Of a stretch of 64,000 nucleotides of DNA, positions 1 through 9,011 are shown piece by piece; positions within the stretch are counted from its first letter, which is position 1; every line of letters starts with the position of its first letter. The position numbers were made by a program, and so were the translations under genes. Source of the stretch: MGBC163016 sp964649145 (GTDB taxonomy: Bacteria > Actinomycetota > Coriobacteriia > Coriobacteriales > Eggerthellaceae); assembly GCA_964649145.1 (NCBI GenBank), contig CAZYOQ010000005.1, forward strand, positions 1-64,000, written 5' to 3'. The notes below the pieces were generated by a model that was not told the origin of the DNA, did not search any database, and saw only the letters and a program-made list of their open reading frames with translations.

Positions 1-55
<55 letters not shown>

Positions 56-212
56 TCACCCCGCGCATTGCTCACAAGTGCACAACGCGCCAAAGCCATA
101 ATAATTTAACGCAATTGACCTGCTCGGTCAACATTTTTTTATAATTCTTTGATATCTATCAAAGAAGAGACGAACGCCGTTTTCGAAAAAACTCCTTGTT
201 CTCTTTTTTAGC

Positions 213-2840
213 TTATTCTCCGTTTGTGAGTGCAACCGAAACGACCTTGTCGCCTTCAGATACGTTCATAACTTTAACACCCTGAGTCGAGCGACCAAGC
301 TGGCTTATGCCCTTTACAGGGGTACGCACAATGACGCCTTCCTTCGAGATAATCATGAGCTCATCTTCGTCAGTGACAATCTTCATAGCAGCAAGCAGAC
401 CCTTCTTGTTTGTCATGGCAATTGTATAGACACCTTGGCCGCCTCGATGCTGTATGGGGTATTCGCTTACAGGGGTGCGTTTTCCATAGCCTTTTTCGGT
501 GATCACGAACAGGTCACTTCCGTCTTGAGCTATCTCCATGTCAAGTACCTCAACACCTGTTGCAACTTTCATACCACGAACGCCCATAGTGTCGCGTCCC
601 ATTGAACGCACGTCGCTCTCGTTCCACGTGATAGCCTTGCCAGAAGAGGCCACCATCATAACCTTTTCGTTCTTAGCCACCCGCTTCACGCTTATAAGTT
701 CATCTCCATCTTTGAGATTTATGGCCTTAAGACCGTCCTTGCGCGTGCGGTCATAGAGGTTCATGGCGGTCTTTTTCACCATGCCCTGCTTGGTAGCAAA
801 CATCAAAAACTCGTTTTCAGGAAAAACCTTTGTCGAGATTACGGCGGAAACCGCCTCGCCCGACTCAAGCTGTAATAAGTTTACGATGGCCGTACCACGC
901 GCATGACGAGACGCCTCTGGAATCTCATAGACTTTGAGGCGATAAACCTTGCCCTTTGTAGTGAAGAAGAGCATATATGAATGGTTGTTCGCAACGAACA
1001 AGTGCTCTACAACATCCGATTCCTTAAGGTTCAAGCCTTGAAGCCCCTTGCCACCTCGCTTCTGATTGCGATATGCCGTAACAGGCATGCGCTTGATGTA
1101 GCCTGCCCGCGTCATGGTAACAACCATCTTGTCATCAGCAATGAGGTCTTCTACATCTATATCTTTCGCAGGAGCAGTAATGCGAGTCATACGACGTGTT
1201 TGATATTTGCTGCGAATCTCGTTCAGTTCGTCTTTAATAATCTGGCGAACAAGCGATTCGTCCTTCAACACGTGTTTGTAATAGTCAATCTTCTCGCGGA
1301 GCTCGGCAAGCTCTGTCTCGATCTTTTCGCGCTCAAGACCCGTTAGACGACGAAGGCGCATCTCAAGGATAGCCGTGGCCTGCTTCTTCGAAAGCCCAAA
1401 GCGCTCGCACAAGCGCTCATTTGCCTCTTTGTCGGTTTCAGAGCCGCGGATAATCTTGATAACCTCATCGATATTATCAAGCGCAATAACGTAGCCCTCT
1501 AGGATATGAGCGCGCTCTTCGGCCTTCGCAAGCTCATATTTGGTGCGCCTAGTTATAACTTCGATTTGGTGCTGGATGTAGTGATGCAAGATCTCTTTTA
1601 ATGTGAGAACACGCGGCGTTCCGTTCACCAGCGCCAACATATTGATACCAAATCCTGTTTGCAGCTGCGTGTGCTTAAAAAGCTTATTCAAAACAACCTG
1701 TGGAATCGCGTTCGATTTCAAATCGATAATAATATCGACTGGGCTTTTGCGGTCTGCTGCGTCATGTATATTGCTTATCTCAGGCAGTTTCTTATCACGC
1801 ACAAGCTCGCCAAGTTTCTCAAGCAAACGCTTGCGGTTTACCTGGTACGGGATCTCGTGGATAACGATGCTCGCACGCCCGTTTTTCTTCGTCTCAATTT
1901 CGCATTTCGCGCGAATGGTGATGTTGCCGTGACCTGTTTCATAGGCATCTTTGATGCCATCGCGCCCCATGATAAGGCCACCGGTTGGGAAATCAGGTCC
2001 TGGCAGCACTTGCATTAGTTCATCAGTTGTTACATCGGGGTTATCCAACATAAGACACGTAGCGTCAATCGTCTCGCCTAAGTTGTGCGGAGGAATGTTT
2101 GTAGCCATACCAACGGCAATGCCATTGGAGCCATTAACAAGCAGGTTTGGAAAACGGCTTGGCAAAACTGTTGGCTCTTGAAGGCTCTCATCATAGTTCG
2201 GTTGGAAGTCGACAGTTTCTTTGTCTAGATCGCGCAGAAGCTCCATCGCTGGCTTGTCAAGACGAGCCTCGGTATAGCGCATTGCCGCTGCAGAATCGCC
2301 GTCGATAGAACCAAAATTGCCGTGCCCGTCTATCAGAGGCACACGCATTGAAAACGGTTGAGCTAGGCGAACCATCGTGTCATAAACGGCGGTGTCTCCG
2401 TGTGGATGGTACTTACCAATAACATCGCCAACTGTACGAGCCGACTTCATATGTGGGCGGCTTGGAAGGTAGCCCGACTCGTTCATCGCATATAGGATAC
2501 GGCGATGTACTGGCTTCAAACCGTCTCGAACATCTGGCAGAGCGCGTGCCACAATGACAGACATCGAATACTCAAGGAAGGATTGCTGCATCTCCTTGCC
2601 CATCTCGGCTTGGAGAATTTCCTTTGTCCGTCCCTCTTCTTCTGAAGGATCAGCGTCTAGGTCGCCATCGACGTCGTCATCGTCATCTTCGTCGTAGCGC
2701 GCATCTCCTGCCTTTAGTGCCTCTTCTTCGTCTAAGGCGTTATCAAATCTGCCTTCAGCCTGCGCATCCTTATAAGAGATTGAATTTTCGCTGTCTTCAA
2801 AATTCAGCTCTTCATCGTTTCTGTTATTGTCTTCGTCCAT
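213..2840 (-). CDS. gyrA: DNA gyrase subunit A with acidic N-terminal extension
   Basis: Breakage-reunion subunit of DNA gyrase (A2B2), which introduces negative supercoils. The conserved core begins near residue 72. The catalytic tyrosine is Tyr189 in AAAMRYTEARL, and the quinolone region reads HPHGDTAVYD, with Thr150 and Asp154 at the E. coli Ser83 and Asp87 positions. Thr at the first position is native in many species, so no resistance call is made. The C-terminal domain carries a GyrA box, QKRGGKG. At 875 residues it is longer than E. coli-type cores need because of residues 1-70, of which 31 are Asp or Glu. The ATG at 2840 has an AGGA-type ribosome site. It follows gyrB after 126 bp, and tRNA-Ile lies downstream. 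Confidence 0.97.
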   Translation of the reverse strand: MDEDNNRNDEELNFEDSENSISYKDAQAEGRFDNALDEEEALKAGDARYDEDDDDDVDGDLDADPSEEEGRTKEILQAEMGKEMQQSFLEYSMSVIVARALPDVRDGLKPVHRRILYAMNESGYLPSRPHMKSARTVGDVIGKYHPHGDTAVYDTMVRLAQPFSMRVPLIDGHGNFGSIDGDSAAAMRYTEARLDKPAMELLRDLDKETVDFQPNYDESLQEPTVLPSRFPNLLVNGSNGIAVGMATNIPPHNLGETIDATCLMLDNPDVTTDELMQVLPGPDFPTGGLIMGRDGIKDAYETGHGNITIRAKCEIETKKNGRASIVIHEIPYQVNRKRLLEKLGELVRDKKLPEISNIHDAADRKSPVDIIIDLKSNAIPQVVLNKLFKHTQLQTGFGINMLALVNGTPRVLTLKEILHHYIQHQIEVITRRTKYELAKAEERAHILEGYVIALDNIDEVIKIIRGSETDKEANERLCERFGLSKKQATAILEMRLRRLTGLEREKIETELAELREKIDYYKHVLKDESLVRQIIKDELNEIRSKYQTRRMTRITAPAKDIDVEDLIADDKMVVTMTRAGYIKRMPVTAYRNQKRGGKGLQGLNLKESDVVEHLFVANNHSYMLFFTTKGKVYRLKVYEIPEASRHARGTAIVNLLQLESGEAVSAVISTKVFPENEFLMFATKQGMVKKTAMNLYDRTRKDGLKAINLKDGDELISVKRVAKNEKVMMVASSGKAITWNESDVRSMGRDTMGVRGMKVATGVEVLDMEIAQDGSDLFVITEKGYGKRTPVSEYPIQHRGGQGVYTIAMTNKKGLLAAMKIVTDEDELMIISKEGVIVRTPVKGISQLGRSTQGVKVMNVSEGDKVVSVALTNGE

Positions 2841-2966
2841 GTTTCATCCTGTCTATCTTCAGCGAGATTCATACATGTTCATCGGGTTAGTGCTTGCTGG
2901 GTGCCTTTTCGAAGAATCTATATTCGCAAAGCCACCCCAAGCACACTTATTCCACATACCTTTTAA

Positions 2967-4907
2967 TTAAATATCTAGGAAGCGAACGTCTTTAGCGTGT
3001 TCCTGAATGAAGCGCTTTCGCGGCTCTACTTGTTCACCCATGAGCTCGCTTACCACGCGTTCTGCATTTGCAGCGTCTTCGATCTGCACCTGAAGCAGCG
3101 TGCGATTGTTCGGCTCCATCGTTGTTTCCCAAAGCTGAATTGGATCCATCTCACCGAGGCCTTTATAGCGCTGGATGTCGAATTTATCAGGGTTTGGTAA
3201 AGTCTTTAGGTAGGCTTTTAGAGCATCGTCGTTGTAAATGTATTTCTGTATCTTTGTGCTGCGGGTGTTCTTCTTCTTAAGCCCGTAAAGCGGCGGCTGA
3301 GCAATATAGATATATCCGCGTGAAATAAGTTCTGGCATGTAGCGATAGAAAAACGTAAGCAGAAGACAGCGAATGTGTGCGCCGTCAACGTCAGCATCAG
3401 TCATGATAATGATACGGTGGTAGCGAGCTTTATCTGCATCGAAATCGTCTCCGATATTTGTGCCAATCGCCGTGATTAGCGAACTGATAGTATCTGACGA
3501 AAGCGAGCGATGAAGACCTGCGCGTTCCACATTTAAGATCTTGCCTCGAAGCGGAAGGATCGCCTGGAACTTACGGTCGCGAGCCTGCTTGGCAGAGCCA
3601 CCTGCAGAATCGCCCTCTACAATGAATATCTCTGAGAGAGAGGCATCCTTCGAAGAACAGTCGGCTAGTTTTCCTGGTAGTGAAAACGAGTCGAGGGTAT
3701 CCTTGCGACGCACAGTCTCGCGCGCCTTGCGTGCGGCCTCGCGAGCCTTCAGCGCCTGAGTCGCCTTGCCAACAATTCGTTTTGCGGCAGTTGGGTTTTC
3801 TTCTAAGTATTCGCCAAGCGCTTTGTTGACAGCGCTTTGAACAAGGCCTCTCATCTCGGTGTTGCCAAGCTTAGTTTTTGTCTGACCTTCGAACTGCGGG
3901 TTTCTAAGCTTCACGCTTATGACGGCAGCCAAGCCTTCGCGGGCATCTTCACCAGAAAGGTTTGGATCCTTGTCCTTTAACAGCCCTTTGCCACGTGCAT
4001 AATCGTTGATTGTCTTAGTAACGGCATGTTTGAAACCGTCAAGATGCGTTCCGCCTTCGGTGGTATTGATATTGTTAGCAAAAGCCATGATGTTGCTTGT
4101 AAACGAGCTTGACCATTGAATAACAACCTCAACCTCGCCTTCCGCGCCCTGAGCATCGAAATATATAGGCTTATTCAGTACTTCCTTGCCATCATTTAGG
4201 TATTTGACGAAGTCGATAATCCCACCTTCAGCTTTGAAGACTTCAGTTTTAGGCTTTCCCTCTTCGTCTAAGGTGCGTTGGTCAACTAGGGTAATTTTCA
4301 AACCCTTGTTAAGAAACGCCATTTCACGGAAACGGTTTGCCAATGTGTCATAGTCGAACTCGATTGTCTCTTTGAAGATTTCTGGGTCTGGCCAAAACGT
4401 TACTGTTGTGCCAACCTTTTTAGACTTGCCAATTTTATGAAGTTTTGTCTTGGTCTTGCCGCGCTCGAATTCCATCTCATATTCTTCGCCGTCGCGACAG
4501 ACGTTTACACAAGTCCTTTCAGACAGCGCATTCACAACAGAAACGCCTACGCCGTGCAGGCCTCCAGAGGTCTTGTATCCTCCGTCGCCGAACTTGCCCC
4601 CAGCATGCAAAATGGTAAGCACTACCTCTACGGTAGGTATTTTCTCTTTCGGGTGGATTTCCACAGGGATTCCGCGACCATTGTCTACAACAGTGACCGA
4701 GTTGTCCTCGTGAATAGTGACATCAATCTTGTCACAATATCCCGCAAGAGCCTCGTCAACAGAATTGTCGACCACTTCGTATACTAGGTGATGAAGACCA
4801 CGCGGGCCGGTTGAGCCGATGTACATACCAGGGCGCAGACGAACAGCTTCAAGACCTTCGAGCACTCGGATGTTTTCAGCATTGTAATTGCTTGACTTTT
4901 TAGCCAA
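2967..4907 (-). CDS. gyrB: DNA gyrase subunit B
   Basis: ATPase subunit of gyrase. The GHKL ATPase domain shows the N-box EVVDNSVDEALAG and the lid motif GGLHGVGVSVVNALS. The TOPRIM domain shows EGDSAGGSA (about residues 433-441) and the metal-binding DADVDGAHI (about 500), and QRYKGLGEM is near the end. Its 646 residues match the short actinobacterial/Gram-positive type without the enterobacterial insert. The start is TTG, supported by AAGGAG six bases upstream. It lies between recF and gyrA on the same strand, 199 bp after recF. Confidence 0.97.
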   Translation of the reverse strand: MAKKSSNYNAENIRVLEGLEAVRLRPGMYIGSTGPRGLHHLVYEVVDNSVDEALAGYCDKIDVTIHEDNSVTVVDNGRGIPVEIHPKEKIPTVEVVLTILHAGGKFGDGGYKTSGGLHGVGVSVVNALSERTCVNVCRDGEEYEMEFERGKTKTKLHKIGKSKKVGTTVTFWPDPEIFKETIEFDYDTLANRFREMAFLNKGLKITLVDQRTLDEEGKPKTEVFKAEGGIIDFVKYLNDGKEVLNKPIYFDAQGAEGEVEVVIQWSSSFTSNIMAFANNINTTEGGTHLDGFKHAVTKTINDYARGKGLLKDKDPNLSGEDAREGLAAVISVKLRNPQFEGQTKTKLGNTEMRGLVQSAVNKALGEYLEENPTAAKRIVGKATQALKAREAARKARETVRRKDTLDSFSLPGKLADCSSKDASLSEIFIVEGDSAGGSAKQARDRKFQAILPLRGKILNVERAGLHRSLSSDTISSLITAIGTNIGDDFDADKARYHRIIIMTDADVDGAHIRCLLLTFFYRYMPELISRGYIYIAQPPLYGLKKKNTRSTKIQKYIYNDDALKAYLKTLPNPDKFDIQRYKGLGEMDPIQLWETTMEPNNRTLLQVQIEDAANAERVVSELMGEQVEPRKRFIQEHAKDVRFLDI

Positions 4908-5106
4908 CTTGCACTCCTTCTGTTAATTGCGTTGATGTGTGTTTCAATCGAATAAATGTTCTATTTATACAGAATTTGCGCTTAAAACGCTTTATAATTT
5001 CCATTTTAAGGCATGGTTTGCACTTTTGGGTGAAATTATTGCCTTTTTTCGCTATGCGGCTAAGAAGCATCAAATCGTGGCCGCTAATCCCTATTAGGCT
5101 AAAGTG

Positions 5107-6264
5107 CTACTCTTTCTCGAATGTCACGATTTTGGCGAGTTTTAGAATTTCTGGTTCGAAATAGTTTATGTTGGCCGTAGTTATAAAGGCCTGCTTGCCA
5201 GTAAGAAGTTCTTTTACAAGTGCCTGTCTTCGCACCTCATCAAGTTCCGACATCACATCATCAAGTAAAAGTACAGGCAATTGCTGAAGCATCTCTTCTA
5301 TAAGCTCGCTTTCTGCAAGCTTGATGGCAAGCACGACAGAGCGCTGCTGCCCTTGGCTTGCAAAATCCTGCACCAACATCGAATTTATATAAAAGTTTAT
5401 AGCGTGAAGATGAGGCCCTGCTAGCGCCTTGTGAGCCTGCAGCTCGTCAAATAGCGTTGGCTGTAATTCCTCGTCAGATTCGCTGTGTCCTTCCACATAT
5501 CTTGCAGACAGATGCTCGTTTTTGCCTGTCGCAAGAGCTTCATAATGTTCGGTAATCTTAGGAACGATGCGGGAAAATAGCGACTTTCGATACTTGGTCA
5601 GCTGGTTTGCCACTGTCTTAAATACCTCGTCTGCCGCTTCGAGTAAAGACATATCAGCCTCTTCTTTAAGCAAGCGGTTCTTCTGACGAAGCACCTTTTC
5701 ATAATCATGTACAAGCTGATAGTAATTCGCGTTCACCTGACTTCCAACTAGATCAAGCTCGCGCCTACGATAACGGTTTGACCCCTTTGCTAAATTAAGG
5801 TCATCTGGGGTAAAAGTAACTGAAGGCAATATCCCCCGCAAATCTTTTGTGGGGCGCTTTTTGCCATTGTAGATATATTGGCGAGACGGTCTTGTTTTAG
5901 AAGTTTGTGTAAAACTGGACGTTAGTGCGATAGTGGGTGTTAATGCATCAAAGTCGGCACTATCTTTCGTTTCGCTTGATGCGTTTTGTAAGTTCAAACT
6001 TATGTCCAGCTGGCGTGAGTTACTTGAAAGGCGAATAGATGCGCGAGCATTCTGCTTGCCCTGCATGATAAGCTCTGATGTTTTGGCATGTCTAAAAGAT
6101 GTGAGCGCGGTTAGTAGTTGCAAGGCCTCAATCGCATTAGTTTTTCCAGAAGCATTAGGCCCTGAAAAGATAATTAAGTCGCCAATATCATGCAGCTCGA
6201 AGTGTTCATACGACCTAAAGCTCTCTAATGTTATGTCGCTTATACGAAGCGTTTTCTTATACAG
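5107..6264 (-). CDS. recF: DNA replication and repair protein RecF, non-canonical start
   Basis: SMC-like ATPase that loads RecA at single-strand gaps. Extending the frame past the first ordinary start (TTG at 6123) restores the family N-terminus, with TLRISDITLESFRSYEHFEL and the Walker A GPNASGKTN (residues 35-43 from a CTG start at 6264). Walker B and the D-loop appear as LLLDDVMSELD near residue 328. No ATG, GTG or TTG lies in frame between the upstream stop codons at 6313-6318 and the Walker A, so CTG at 6264 is the best fit, giving 385 residues. A start at 6123 would remove the ATP site. The dnaN stop lies at 6296-6298, 31 bp before this CTG. A rare codon such as ATC or ATA could be used instead. 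Confidence 0.85.
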   Translation of the reverse strand: MYKKTLRISDITLESFRSYEHFELHDIGDLIIFSGPNASGKTNAIEALQLLTALTSFRHAKTSELIMQGKQNARASIRLSSNSRQLDISLNLQNASSETKDSADFDALTPTIALTSSFTQTSKTRPSRQYIYNGKKRPTKDLRGILPSVTFTPDDLNLAKGSNRYRRRELDLVGSQVNANYYQLVHDYEKVLRQKNRLLKEEADMSLLEAADEVFKTVANQLTKYRKSLFSRIVPKITEHYEALATGKNEHLSARYVEGHSESDEELQPTLFDELQAHKALAGPHLHAINFYINSMLVQDFASQGQQRSVVLAIKLAESELIEEMLQQLPVLLLDDVMSELDEVRRQALVKELLTGKQAFITTANINYFEPEILKLAKIVTFEKE

Positions 6265-6295
6265 CGCCCGTGAGATTTGCGTGACAAACTGGCCA

Positions 6296-7402
6296 CTAAA
6301 TACGAACGGGCATTATCAGGTATAAGTATGTGTCTTCGCCAGTCGAGCGAAATATGCCCGGTTTAAGCGAGCCTTGAATGTCAAAATAAAGCTCTTCGTC
6401 TTTTACTGTTGAAAGGCAATTCTGCACATATGAAGTATTGAACGCTATCTCTGCCTGTTCACCTTCTACAGAACAGTCAATGTTTTCTTGGACAGAGCCC
6501 ACGTCAGAAGAATTTACAGTAATCTGCACAAGGTTCACGTCAGGTTCTAGTGTGAATTTAACAGGAGCTGTAGACGAACTTAGGATGCTTGCGCGTTTGA
6601 TAGCAGAATTTAGAGCCTCAACAGAAAACTTTGCACGTGTTGTGTAGTCGTTGGGTAGAAGCTGCTTGTAATTGGGATACTGCCCCTCGAGTCTTCTATT
6701 TATGAAAATGATATTGTTCGCCTGGATGATTATCTGATTTTCGGCAAGGCCAATTGTTATTGTGTCGTCAGGAACAGAAAGGCTAGCAATGTCCTTTAAA
6801 AACATACCCGAGATAACCGCGCTGAAATCTTGGTCGCCTTCACAGGCATCTGAGTCGATTTCAGATTCTGCAAGGGCAAGCCTATAGGAATCAGTCGCAA
6901 CCATGCGAAGTTTCGTGCCAAGAGCCTCAATGAGAACACCTGTAAGAATTGCGCGGCTCTCATCTCGAGAGACGACATCTGATACTCGGCGCACCATGCC
7001 AGAAAAGATACCGAAAGGCAATTTGATAGTTTGTGTGGGGCTAACCTGCGGAAATCCTGGAAAATCTTCGGGATTTAGAACACGAAGAGAAAATGCGGAG
7101 TTATCGCAAGTAAGCTGAGCCTCGCCTCCATCAGAAGAAAAGTTGACCGCAGCATCAGGCAAGCTTTTCACAATGTCAAAGAAAAGTTTACCTGGAACAA
7201 CCGTACTCCCCTCCTCCTCGATCAACGCCGGAACTTTAACCTGAATCGAAAGCTGAAGATCCGATGAGCGCAAAGAGAGGCTGTCTTGGTCAGAAATAAT
7301 AAGAATACCTGCTAGCACTGGAAGAGTAGACCTTGTTGTCACGCCCTTCAAAACAACAGATAACGCGTTTTGCAACTCTGTTTTGTTAATACTGAATTTC
7401 AT
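6296..7402 (-). CDS. dnaN: DNA polymerase III beta subunit (sliding clamp)
   Basis: Ring-shaped processivity clamp for DNA polymerase III. The 368-residue length, the start MKFSINKTELQNALSVV and the end MPVRI match the family, as do three clamp-fold repeats without obvious insertions. It is the first gene left of the putative origin and reads away from it, with recF just downstream. The ATG is preceded by AAAGG. In many bacteria dnaN follows dnaA directly; here dnaA lies on the other strand across the origin gap, so the two genes are divergent. Confidence 0.97.
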   Translation of the reverse strand: MKFSINKTELQNALSVVLKGVTTRSTLPVLAGILIISDQDSLSLRSSDLQLSIQVKVPALIEEEGSTVVPGKLFFDIVKSLPDAAVNFSSDGGEAQLTCDNSAFSLRVLNPEDFPGFPQVSPTQTIKLPFGIFSGMVRRVSDVVSRDESRAILTGVLIEALGTKLRMVATDSYRLALAESEIDSDACEGDQDFSAVISGMFLKDIASLSVPDDTITIGLAENQIIIQANNIIFINRRLEGQYPNYKQLLPNDYTTRAKFSVEALNSAIKRASILSSSTAPVKFTLEPDVNLVQITVNSSDVGSVQENIDCSVEGEQAEIAFNTSYVQNCLSTVKDEELYFDIQGSLKPGIFRSTGEDTYLYLIMPVRI

Positions 7403-7687
7403 GTTCGAGCGCCTTTCGCGACAGATTTTGAATAAAAATTATACAGCAGGTATATAAAGAGCTGCGCTGAAACACGCTCGTTGACAAGTAGAGCCTTCGA
7501 ATAGGGATATTTCACCCTTTTTGAAAAATTCAAATTTCTTGAATTCATTGTTTTTCAGAAGTCTTCTTTCATGCTTCTTGAATATTGAATTTTGCCTTCG
7601 AATTTAGTGAATTTCACTGAATTTGCGTTCTGGCATGCTTATCAATGTGGATTTAAATGTGGAAAGTGTTGAAAACATTATTTCCCT

Positions 7688-7696
7688 TGTGAATAA
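7688..7696 (-). promoter_or_regulatory. DnaA box TTATTCACA
   Basis: The reverse strand reads TTATTCACA, an exact match to TTWTNCACA, inside the repeated 12-mer CTTGTGAATAAC (7686-7697). Confidence 0.7.
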
Positions 7697-7771
7697 CCCT
7701 AATAAAAACACGTCTTTATACAGGCTGTTTGTTCTAAGAAATTAGATTTGAAAATGTGCGAAACTTTTTCT

Positions 7772-7780
7772 TGTGAATAA
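7772..7780 (-). promoter_or_regulatory. DnaA box TTATTCACA
   Basis: Second copy of the same box in the same orientation, inside the same 12-mer (7770-7781), 84 bp from the first. Confidence 0.7.
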
Positions 7781-8000
7781 CTTGACTTTTATTATTCAAT
7801 CGTTGAACTGGGCTTCTTTTATATTTTAATTTGAAATAGTTTTCAATTAAGGCAATTAATACGTTTGTTCTATTTCAATTAAAAAGTAAAAATATTCCAA
7901 AAGCCACCATACTGGTAATTCTTATTTTCTATGTATTTTTTTGGAAGTTATTAACAAAAGGTATTCGTTTTTCGACCGAATTTCTTTTCTTTCAGCCGTG

Positions 8001-8009
8001 TTTTCCACA
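8001..8009 (+). promoter_or_regulatory. DnaA box TTTTCCACA
   Basis: Exact match to TTWTNCACA on the plus strand, opposite in orientation to the other two, on the far side of the A/T-rich core. Confidence 0.65.
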
Positions 8010-8136
8010 ATTTCTGAATTATTTGTTGAAAACTCATTAATTCATAGACGTTTTCAAGGAATTCTTGAATCCTGATCATTAATATAATTCATACTGTTAT
8101 TCCAAGATCTAAGAAAACTTATAAGGATATTGATCT

Positions 8137-8979
8137 ATGAAATCGGGTAAGAAAACGGATATCGATAGGGACTTTGACTCGCAAAAGTCGAGTCAGGACA
8201 CTTTCGATTATTCCTTTGTCGACTCTTATGCCCGTATAGCTATATATGACGATATGTTAAGCACGCCGCAAATAATCGAGATTGAGCCTAAAACCACGCG
8301 CGAGTACATTACCGATCTTGCAAGTAAAGTTTATGAACACGCTAAAAGAGCTGGTGGTTCTATCCCCTTTTCAATCATCTTGCAGGTAAGCGAGAACTTT
8401 ATACATTCGCGCTTTTGCGAGGTTGTAGTTTCTATTATGGATAGCGGCAACACTATACGTTTCGCAGACCAAGGACCTGGAATCACCGACAAGGAGAAAG
8501 CTCAACAACCTGGTTTTTCTTCAGCCACATCCGATATGAAGAAATATATCCACGGTGTAGGTTCCGGTCTTCCAATAGTGCGCGAATATATGGAAACCAA
8601 AAACGGTGTAATTAACATTGAGGATAACCTTGACAGTGGTGCTGTCGTAACAATTTCTTTGAAAGACACTGCCCGCCCATCCACTCAAACCACGACCACA
8701 AACATTATTGCTGGCCCTTTCCCCACACACACCCCACAAAGCCCACCCCAAATAGCGGCGTCGGGTTTAACCGCACGAGAAGTCGCAATTATGAAGCTTT
8801 TCACCACTAACAATATCTGGGGTGTAAAGGATATTTCACAAGAAACCGATATACCCCAATCAAGCACTCATAACGAATTGAAGAAACTTACCGAAGCGGG
8901 TATCATGACTAAAATTGGTCGAAAATACGGTATGACTGAGCTTGGAAAAAATGTGGCATCATATCTTTTTGATACTTAG
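8137..8979 (+). CDS. GHKL-type ATPase with C-terminal winged helix, origin-linked, function unknown
   Basis: A 280-residue soluble protein. Residues about 50-178 form a histidine-kinase-like/anti-sigma-kinase-like ATP-binding fold: N-box SENFIH (Glu86, Asn87, His90), G1 box DQGPG (111-115), and G2 GVGSGL (140-145) before IVREYM. There is no HisKA phosphoacceptor domain, transmembrane segment or sensor. A Thr/Pro-rich linker (about 178-209) leads to a winged helix-turn-helix (210-280) with LTAREVAIMKLF and a MarR/ROK-like recognition region. It sits between the origin gap and dnaA, 32 bp ahead of dnaA on the same strand, so the two are probably co-transcribed. A DNA-binding regulator of dnaA or origin firing is inference; an RsbW-like kinase is the alternative. 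I know of no characterised member. Confidence 0.85.
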   Translation: MKSGKKTDIDRDFDSQKSSQDTFDYSFVDSYARIAIYDDMLSTPQIIEIEPKTTREYITDLASKVYEHAKRAGGSIPFSIILQVSENFIHSRFCEVVVSIMDSGNTIRFADQGPGITDKEKAQQPGFSSATSDMKKYIHGVGSGLPIVREYMETKNGVINIEDNLDSGAVVTISLKDTARPSTQTTTTNIIAGPFPTHTPQSPPQIAASGLTAREVAIMKLFTTNNIWGVKDISQETDIPQSSTHNELKKLTEAGIMTKIGRKYGMTELGKNVASYLFDT

Positions 8980-9011
8980 TCCTCTTAAATCACTGATCGG
9001 ATGCAAAATAG

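Larger units (their letters stand above)
7403..8136. other. Putative chromosomal replication origin (oriC)
   Basis: This 734-bp non-coding AT-rich stretch separates leftward dnaN-recF-gyrBA from rightward dnaA. It holds three exact matches to the DnaA box TTWTNCACA (7688-7696 and 7772-7780 on the minus strand, 8001-8009 on the plus strand) and weaker ones at 7646-7654 and 7658-7666. Two boxes sit in a repeated 12-mer CTTGTGAATAAC, 84 bp apart. Long A/T runs at 7795-7960 could serve as an unwinding element. The stretch around 7525-7625 repeats GAATT/GAATTT many times. No gene is visible inside. The origin call is inference from boxes, composition and gene order. Confidence 0.75.

Noticed and set aside
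4908..5106. A dciA/DUF721 gene between recF and gyrB, as in many actinobacteria
   Set aside because: Only about 200 bp are available and no basic DUF721 reading frame was found.
6903..7118. Open frames opposite dnaN, gyrA, gyrB and other core genes
   Set aside because: Antisense shadows of real genes with no start signals and no recognisable protein.
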